From CAYXDR01 sp046498185 (GTDB taxonomy: Bacteria > Desulfobacterota > DSM-4660 > Desulfatiglandales > Desulfatiglandaceae), in contig JAWOBE010000078.1 of assembly GCA_046498185.1 (NCBI GenBank), positions 1 to 11,440 of the forward strand: a stretch of 11,440 nt of DNA, in the 5' to 3' direction. Below, one piece after another: positions 7,210-11,440 of the stretch (positions are counted from its first letter, which is position 1; each line of letters begins with the position of its first letter). The notes beneath the pieces are model-generated. The model did no database searches. It was not told the origin of the DNA and saw only the letters and a list, made by a program, of their open reading frames with translations. A program made the translations under genes and the position numbers.

Positions 7210-7229
7210 TTTATAGCATAAACTTATGC
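7210..7229 (-). promoter_or_regulatory. Candidate extended -10 promoter of gntR overlapping a palindrome
   Basis: On the minus strand TGCTATAAA (extended -10, TATAAA at 7210-7215) lies 17 bases before the gntR start codon. Directly upstream of it is the 14-bp palindrome GCATAAACTTATGC (7216-7229, arms GCATAA/TTATGC). No good -35 is seen. A repressor on the palindrome would sit on the promoter, consistent with autoregulation, but this is inference. Confidence 0.35.
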
Positions 7230-7380
7230 AGCCAGCCTTTGCCGAAGGAATCATAACAAAATACAAAAACTAGTTTAAATGGACATTACCCCTTGGAGTT
7301 GAATCCTTATACCAATGATCATACAAGTATCTTACAGGCGCCGTCAAGGATTTTTCAATGAAAAAAAACAGCTTGACATC

Positions 7381-7409
7381 TTGACATGAATAATATTGTC
7401 GGGTTATGC
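7381..7409 (+). promoter_or_regulatory. Candidate promoter for the ABC importer operon
   Basis: TTGACA at 7381-7386 is a perfect -35. TTATGC at 7404-7409 is a weak -10 at 17-bp spacing. A second TTGACA sits eight bases upstream (7373-7378), making a tandem TTGACATC/TTGACATG. The TTATGC hexamer is the same as one arm of the palindrome at 7216-7229. Confidence 0.4.
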
Positions 7410-7431
7410 GTACAACTTCTAATTGGTGTAC
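7410..7431. promoter_or_regulatory. Candidate operator palindrome downstream of the importer promoter
   Basis: A 22-bp imperfect palindrome begins GTACAAC and ends GGTGTAC; the arms agree at six of the seven outer positions and at the central pair. It covers the expected transcription start of the importer. GntR/HutC regulators bind such AT/GTAC-type palindromes. A smaller palindrome, ATACAAGTAT, lies at 7321-7330. Confidence 0.35.
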
Positions 7432-7471
7432 AAACCACAAAGGGAAGCCTTATTTGTCGCCGGGGTAAGAA

Positions 7472-8263
7472 ATGGTGTCAATGGAATCGTCCGGTTTTGC
7501 CTTAGCTTTGGAGGTAAGGAACCTCCATAAGCGTTTCGGGCAGCTGCACGTATTGCGCGGTGTATCACTCGCCGCCCGCGAAGGGGATGTGATCAGCGTG
7601 ATCGGGTCGAGCGGGTCCGGGAAAAGCACAATGCTGATGTGCATCAATTTCCTGGAGGTGCCTGATGATGGAGAAATTTTCATCCGGGGGGAGTTGATCG
7701 AGACGAAAAAGCGCCGGGATGGAAGTGTAATTCCTGCAAGCCGCCACCAAATCGACCGCATCCGTTCACGGCTCGGGATGGTGTTTCAGAACTTCAATCT
7801 TTGGTCGCACATGACCGTGCTTGAAAATGTGATGGAAGCTCCGGTTCATGTACAGCATCGTCCTCGCAGCGAGGTGAAGGAAGAGGCCTTGGCGTTTTTG
7901 GAAAAAGTAGGCATTGCAGAAAAACGTCATCACTACCCCTGTCACCTGTCAGGGGGTCAACAGCAGAGGGCTGCGATAGCTCGGGCTCTGGCTTCCAGGC
8001 CTAATGTGCTGCTTTTTGACGAGCCTACATCAGCGCTCGACCCGGAACTTGTCGGCGAGGTTCTTCAGGTCATCCGCATGCTGGCCCAAGAAGGGCGGAC
8101 CATGATTATCGTTACCCACGAGATGGCCTTTGCAAGGGATGTATCCTCCCACGTAGTGTTTTTAAACGCCGGCATCGTTGAAGAAGAAGGACCACCTGAA
8201 AAGGTCCTTGAAAATCCTCAATCCGAAAGGTGTCGGCAATTTTTAGCCAGGGAACACAGATGA
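7472..8263 (+). CDS. Polar amino-acid ABC transporter ATP-binding protein (HisP/GlnQ type)
   Basis: A 263-residue ATPase that powers amino-acid import from the cytoplasmic face of the inner membrane. All nucleotide-binding elements are present: Walker A GSSGSGKST (45-53), Q-loop Q106 in MVFQNFNLW, signature LSGGQQQR (159-166), Walker B VLLFDE (179-184), D-loop SALD and switch His H216 in IIVTHE. The insert between Walker A and the Q-loop (about 74-98) is typical of HisP and octopine/nopaline-type ATPases. The ATG at 7472 has only a weak GGGGTAAG site; an ATG three codons later is an alternative. It is the first gene of a four-gene set that supplies every part of the importer. Confidence 0.9.
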   Translation: MVSMESSGFALALEVRNLHKRFGQLHVLRGVSLAAREGDVISVIGSSGSGKSTMLMCINFLEVPDDGEIFIRGELIETKKRRDGSVIPASRHQIDRIRSRLGMVFQNFNLWSHMTVLENVMEAPVHVQHRPRSEVKEEALAFLEKVGIAEKRHHYPCHLSGGQQQRAAIARALASRPNVLLFDEPTSALDPELVGEVLQVIRMLAQEGRTMIIVTHEMAFARDVSSHVVFLNAGIVEEEGPPEKVLENPQSERCRQFLAREHR

Positions 8264-8317
8264 GGCCTTGGCAAGCCCATCATTTAATCCACATTAACCC
8301 CAAAAATGGAGAGAATT

Positions 8318-9169
8318 ATGAAAAGAGCGGCACTCGTCAGTTTTATAGGGATTGCGGTCCTGAGCCTAGTTTGTTCAGCGGGGGTGCAGGCCAAAGAATG
8401 GAAAGAGGTGCGTGTCGCCACGGAGGGGGCCTATCCTCCCTGGAACGCCACCGAGCCTTCCGGCGAGCTGGTTGGATTTGATATCGATGTTATAAAGGAG
8501 GTCTGCAAGCGGGTCGGACTGAAATGCGAGATTATTCCACAAGCCTGGAAGGGAATCATTCCCGGCCTCAACGCCGGCAAATACGATTGCTTGATAGCCG
8601 GTATGCAGATCACCGAAAAGCGTCTGGAGGTTATTGATTTCGCGGGGCCGTATGCGATGACTCCTGGTTCATTTGCTACAGCCAAGGGAAATCCGATCGG
8701 AGAATATGAAAGCCCTTTGGAGCTTGTTACACTCAATGAAAGAGACCAGGGGGAGCAAAAAGTTATAGACGAGATCCGTGAACTGCTCAAAGGTAAAGTT
8801 ATCGGTGTGCAGACCACGACCACCCATTCCAATTTCCTGGACACATATTTCAAGGATGTGGCGACAATCCGAAAATACGACACCCAGGAGAACGTGCTGC
8901 TGGACCTCAACACCGGCCGAATTGATGCAGCCGAGGCTTCGCTGTCGTACTGGGTGCCTATAATGAAAAAAGACCTGGGGAAAAACGTCGTCCTTTTCGG
9001 ACCCCACTGGACAGGCGATATTTTCGGACTGGGAAACGGAGTTGGAGTCCGTAAGACCGACCCGGAGTTGAAAGAAATTCTCCAAAAGGGGATCGATATG
9101 ATCAGGGCTGACGGGACGCTGAAGCGACTCGCGGTCAAATGGTTCGGATTCGACAATTCGCCGAAATAA
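8318..9169 (+). CDS. Periplasmic amino-acid binding protein (HisJ/LAO family)
   Basis: A 283-residue exported protein. A signal peptide (K2-R3, hydrophobic 4-22, probable cleavage VQA|KEW after residue 25) precedes a type II periplasmic binding fold: VATEGAYPPWN (33-43), GFDIDV (53-58), GLNAGKYDCLIAGMQITEKR (83-102), GVQTTTTH (163-170), GRIDA (200-204) and GLGNGVGVRKTD (237-248). These are the landmarks of lysine/arginine/ornithine, histidine and opine binding proteins. About 20 extra residues lie between FATAKGNP and LLKGK compared with HisJ. The ATG at 8318 is chosen because GGAG (8308-8311) is correctly spaced and a basic signal start follows; the ATG at 8306 is inside that site. A hairpin follows the gene. 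Confidence 0.88.
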   Translation: MKRAALVSFIGIAVLSLVCSAGVQAKEWKEVRVATEGAYPPWNATEPSGELVGFDIDVIKEVCKRVGLKCEIIPQAWKGIIPGLNAGKYDCLIAGMQITEKRLEVIDFAGPYAMTPGSFATAKGNPIGEYESPLELVTLNERDQGEQKVIDEIRELLKGKVIGVQTTTTHSNFLDTYFKDVATIRKYDTQENVLLDLNTGRIDAAEASLSYWVPIMKKDLGKNVVLFGPHWTGDIFGLGNGVGVRKTDPELKEILQKGIDMIRADGTLKRLAVKWFGFDNSPK

Positions 9170-9185
9170 AGGTTGAAATTTTTCT

Positions 9186-9216
9186 GATCGTGCGCTTTCC
9201 AGGCGCACGATCCCTT
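9186..9216 (+). terminator. Strong hairpin between binding-protein and permease genes (attenuator or mRNA stabiliser)
   Basis: GATCGTGCGC (9186-9195) pairs perfectly with GCGCACGATC (9203-9212) around a 7-base loop, followed by CCTTT. The 10-bp GC-rich stem lies 16 bases after the stop codon of the binding-protein gene. The T-tract is weak, so partial termination or 3'-end protection of the upstream message is more likely than a full stop. Two small stems (CCGTC/GACGG at 9253-9265, GCGGA/TCCGC at 9274-9290) follow. Confidence 0.65.
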
Positions 9217-9331
9217 TAATGGCTCACATTTTTTAATACGATAACAACCGAACCGTCATGGACGGTGACTGTAGCGGATGACCCTTCCGCAGATGCTTTG
9301 CGGGGCCCGTACAAGACGAAAAGGAGTCGAA

Positions 9332-10033
9332 TTGGATCTGCTTGCCTTTGGCCCCACCGGCTGGGGGGATGAAATGTGCCTCGCTACGCTGATGACCCTG
9401 GCGGTAAGCGTGTGTGCGTTTGTGCTGGCACTCATAATCGGGGGTATAGGTGCAGCAGGCAAGTTATCCCGGCATCGTTCGGTGCGTTTGGCCCTGGATA
9501 TATACACCACGGTTTTTCGGGGCATCCCTGAACTGTTGATCATCTACTTGGTCTTCTTTGGGGGTAGCAGCGCCGTCATGTTTCTGGCCGGAATTTTCGG
9601 ATATCATGGCTATATAGAGATAAGCGCATTCGCTTCTGGTGTGTCCGCCATATGCCTGATCAACGGTGCATACCAGACCGAGGTGGTAAGGGGAGCGATG
9701 CTGGCGGTCCCCAAGGGGCAAATCGATGCAGCTCGTGCGGTGGGCATGAACAAATGGCTGCTTTTCAGACGGATAATGCTGCCGCAGACCCTGAGACTGG
9801 CCCTTCCAGGACTGGGGAACTGCTGGTTGAGCGCTCTCAAGGAAACGGCGCTGGTTTCGGTAACCGGATTGGTTGAAATCATGAGACAGAGCCATATCGC
9901 CGCAGGTTCAAGCCAGAAACCGTTTCTTTTTTATACTGTCGGCGCAGGACTCTACCTGCTCCTCACTACTTTTTCATCTTACGGATTTCGGAGTGCGGAG
10001 CGGCGGACAAGCCGGGGTGTAAGGAGGATATGA
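9332..10033 (+). CDS. Amino-acid ABC transporter permease (HisQ type)
   Basis: A 233-residue inner-membrane subunit of the importer. Hydrophobic segments are near residues 16-42, 64-88, 96-112, 155-180 and 198-214. The transport motif FRGIPELLIIYLVFF lies at 62-76, and the cytoplasmic EAA loop DAARAVGMNKWLLFRRIMLP (132-151) contacts the ATPase. A TTG start at 9332 is chosen because AAGGAG (9321-9326) is spaced five bases before it. The open frame begins at an ATG at 9278 that has no ribosome site and lies in a hairpin. It ends one base before the next gene. Confidence 0.85.
   Translation: MDLLAFGPTGWGDEMCLATLMTLAVSVCAFVLALIIGGIGAAGKLSRHRSVRLALDIYTTVFRGIPELLIIYLVFFGGSSAVMFLAGIFGYHGYIEISAFASGVSAICLINGAYQTEVVRGAMLAVPKGQIDAARAVGMNKWLLFRRIMLPQTLRLALPGLGNCWLSALKETALVSVTGLVEIMRQSHIAAGSSQKPFLFYTVGAGLYLLLTTFSSYGFRSAERRTSRGVRRI
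10021..10027 (+). promoter_or_regulatory. Consensus Shine-Dalgarno within the end of the first permease gene
   Basis: AAGGAGG lies in the last codons of the upstream gene, seven bases before the ATG at 10035. It sets the start of the second permease and implies coupled translation of the two subunits. Confidence 0.75.
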
Positions 10034-10034
10034 T

Positions 10035-10733
10035 ATGAACTTCCCAGTCCTCCTCGAGATCGTCCCCAAAATTCTCTCCGGTGCAAGGGTCACGGTCTAC
10101 CTCGTGGTCATTTCTCTTTTAATCGGGTTCGTATGCGCGGTGGCGGTCGCCTTACTCCGTCGATCCCGTTTCACCTGGGTCACTGTACCGACGAGTCTAT
10201 ATGTTTTCATAGTCCGGGGAACTCCATTGTTAATACAGATTTTTCTGATTTACTATGGATTGGGTCAATTCGCTTTTATCCGAGAAAGCCCTTTGTGGGC
10301 TGTGCTTAGGGAGCCCTTTTGGTGCGCAATAATTGCCATGACAGCAAATACCGCCGCCTATGGAAGTGAAATCATCAGGGGTGGGCTCGAGTCGGTGCCT
10401 TGGGGCCAGGTTCAGGCTTCACGTGCATTCGGAATGTCCGGTTTTCTTATGTTTCGCAGGATAATTTTTCCCCTTGCAATCCGTCAGGCTCTCCCCGCTT
10501 ATGGCAATGAAATTATACTCATGGTAAAAGCTTCCTCCCTGGCAAGCACCATAACGGTTATGGAGATGACCGGAATTGCAAACATGATAATGGCTGAAAC
10601 CTATAGACCCCTTGAGCCTTTCCTAGTCGCCGGCAGCTTTTATCTTGCACTGAATTTTATTATGACCAGGATTGTACAGATTATTGAATGGAAGCTTTCA
10701 GCTTACCTTCGACCTCCTAAATCCATCGTCTGA
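10035..10733 (+). CDS. Amino-acid ABC transporter permease (HisM type)
   Basis: A 232-residue inner-membrane partner of the previous permease, probably forming a heterodimer with it. Helices are near residues 16-41, 52-78, 95-113, 157-180 and 196-215. VRGTPLLIQIFLIYYGLGQF (60-79) is the HisM-type signature, and QASRAFGMSGFLMFRRIIFP (127-146) is the EAA loop. The start is fixed by the full Shine-Dalgarno site AAGGAGG. It is the last gene of the importer operon. No clear terminator follows before the peptidase-like gene. Confidence 0.88.
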   Translation: MNFPVLLEIVPKILSGARVTVYLVVISLLIGFVCAVAVALLRRSRFTWVTVPTSLYVFIVRGTPLLIQIFLIYYGLGQFAFIRESPLWAVLREPFWCAIIAMTANTAAYGSEIIRGGLESVPWGQVQASRAFGMSGFLMFRRIIFPLAIRQALPAYGNEIILMVKASSLASTITVMEMTGIANMIMAETYRPLEPFLVAGSFYLALNFIMTRIVQIIEWKLSAYLRPPKSIV

Positions 10734-10774
10734 TTTTCCCATGAGGAATATCGATAAGAGGCGGTGATTCATCC

Positions 10775-10803
10775 TTGATAAAATTATAAATACAGGATAC
10801 AAA
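10775..10803 (+). promoter_or_regulatory. Weak candidate promoter for the DUF882 gene
   Basis: TTGATA (10775-10780) and TACAAA (10798-10803) are 17 bp apart, in the 126-base gap after the permease gene. The match is moderate and read-through from the importer operon is equally possible. Confidence 0.3.
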
Positions 10804-10859
10804 GAGTCCGCTTGGCACGATTCCGACAAAAATTATAGTTTCAAACGGAAGGAGGATGT

Positions 10860-11440
10860 GTGGGTCAATCAAATCAATCGTCCAACGCAGGAAATAATTT
10901 TTCAATGAATCGCCGCCAGTTTTTTCGTATCGGGGCGGCGGCTGCGGCAGCTCTTGCGATTCCGGCGAAGGGTTTAGCGACTCGGCCGGCTGAGAGCCGC
11001 GTACTGTCATTTTATAACTATCATACCGGCGAAAAACTCAGCGCCTGTTATTTTTCGAAAGGCAGGTATGATTCTTCGGCCCTTGAAGAAATAAACGAGC
11101 TCCTGCGCGATCATCATAATGGAGAGGTGAGCGACATAGACCGTGCGTTGTTGGATTTGCTCTGGGAACTGGGTTCCAGAGTCGGGAGCAGCGAACCGTT
11201 TCACGTGATTTCCGGATACCGCTCGCCTGAAACAAACCGGATGCTTCGCGCCAGATCGGAGGCAGTGGCCAAAAACAGCTATCATATAAAGGGAAAAGCG
11301 GTCGATATTTATTTGCCGGATCGCTCCCTTTCCGAGTTGCGCGACGAGGCTTTACGGATGAGAAGAGGAGGCGTGGGTTATTATCCACGGCCCCATGTCA
11401 GGACAGGGCATTCAACAGCAGCGCAGGCGGCAAGAGTAGC
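10860..11440 (+). CDS. Tat-exported DUF882/YcbK-like peptidase M15-type protein, 3' end outside the window
   Basis: The frame is open to the window edge (193 codons). A twin-arginine signal, NRRQFFRIG (17-25), is followed by an Ala-rich stretch ending KGLA. The mature part has DUF882 landmarks: LSFYNYHTGEKL, VISGYRSPETNRMLRARS, AKNSYHIKGKAVDIYLP, LRRGGVGYYP-like MRRGGVGYYP. H142, D149 and H179 match the expected zinc ligands of the M15/DUF882 fold, which acts on peptidoglycan peptides in the periplasm. The GTG at 10860 is chosen for GGAAGGAGG just upstream (10847-10855). An ATG at 10905 with a poorer site would still keep the twin arginines. After GGVGYYPRP the usual FVHVDTGRVR ending is replaced by HVRTGHSTAAQAARVA, an odd C terminus. 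Typical length is 180-190, so the stop should be near. Confidence 0.78.
   Translation, partial: MGQSNQSSNAGNNFSMNRRQFFRIGAAAAAALAIPAKGLATRPAESRVLSFYNYHTGEKLSACYFSKGRYDSSALEEINELLRDHHNGEVSDIDRALLDLLWELGSRVGSSEPFHVISGYRSPETNRMLRARSEAVAKNSYHIKGKAVDIYLPDRSLSELRDEALRMRRGGVGYYPRPHVRTGHSTAAQAARV

Noticed and set aside
8431..9208. Long minus-strand frames opposite the binding-protein gene
   Set aside because: The plus-strand protein has a signal peptide and clear family motifs; these are shadows caused by its codon composition.
1..11440. CRISPR arrays, tRNA or rRNA genes, known riboswitches
   Set aside because: No regularly spaced repeats, cloverleaf-like sequences or conserved rRNA blocks were seen on reading both strands; no covariance search could be run.

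Overview
The window looks like chromosomal DNA from an anaerobic, metabolically versatile bacterium, most likely a Desulfobacterota (deltaproteobacterial) relative. That guess rests on an AprA/fumarate-reductase-like flavoprotein paired with a ferredoxin/GltD-like oxidoreductase, a tripartite tricarboxylate (TctBC) remnant and a HisJQMP-type importer. The taxonomy is an inference from gene content only.

Left region (1-2090). It is strikingly AT-rich. An amidohydrolase-superfamily gene (357-1298, DUF6282-like) lies between two same-orientation copies of an internally deleted IS1595-family element. The left copy is cut by the window edge (1-199); the right copy is complete (about 1422-1974, 24-bp imperfect terminal inverted repeats). 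Both copies carry the same internal deletion, which joins the N-terminal zinc-ribbon part of the transposase to its C-terminal catalytic part out of frame. A 14-bp perfect inverted repeat (1997-2071) separates this island from the next operon.

Middle region (2093-7193, all minus strand). One apparent operon reads gntR -> AprA/FRD-like flavoprotein -> ferredoxin/GltD-like FAD/NAD(P) protein -> tctB remnant -> tctC remnant. Two of its parts are broken. The GntR/UTRA regulator is split by a frameshift at an A11 homopolymer. The tctB 3' half and the tctC 5' third are missing and the remains are joined directly near 2745, with no tctA in the window. The flavoprotein and its electron-transfer partner look intact.

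Right region (7194-11440, plus strand). A divergent control region of about 280 bp with palindromes separates the gntR operon from a complete polar amino-acid ABC importer: ATPase, periplasmic binding protein, a strong hairpin, then two permeases. After a short gap a Tat-exported DUF882/M15-type peptidase-like gene begins and runs off the window.

Together the middle and right regions suggest an amino-acid or organic-acid uptake-and-reduction locus under one GntR/HutC-type regulator. Its tripartite carboxylate transporter has decayed, and a mobile-element-flanked gene sits beside it.
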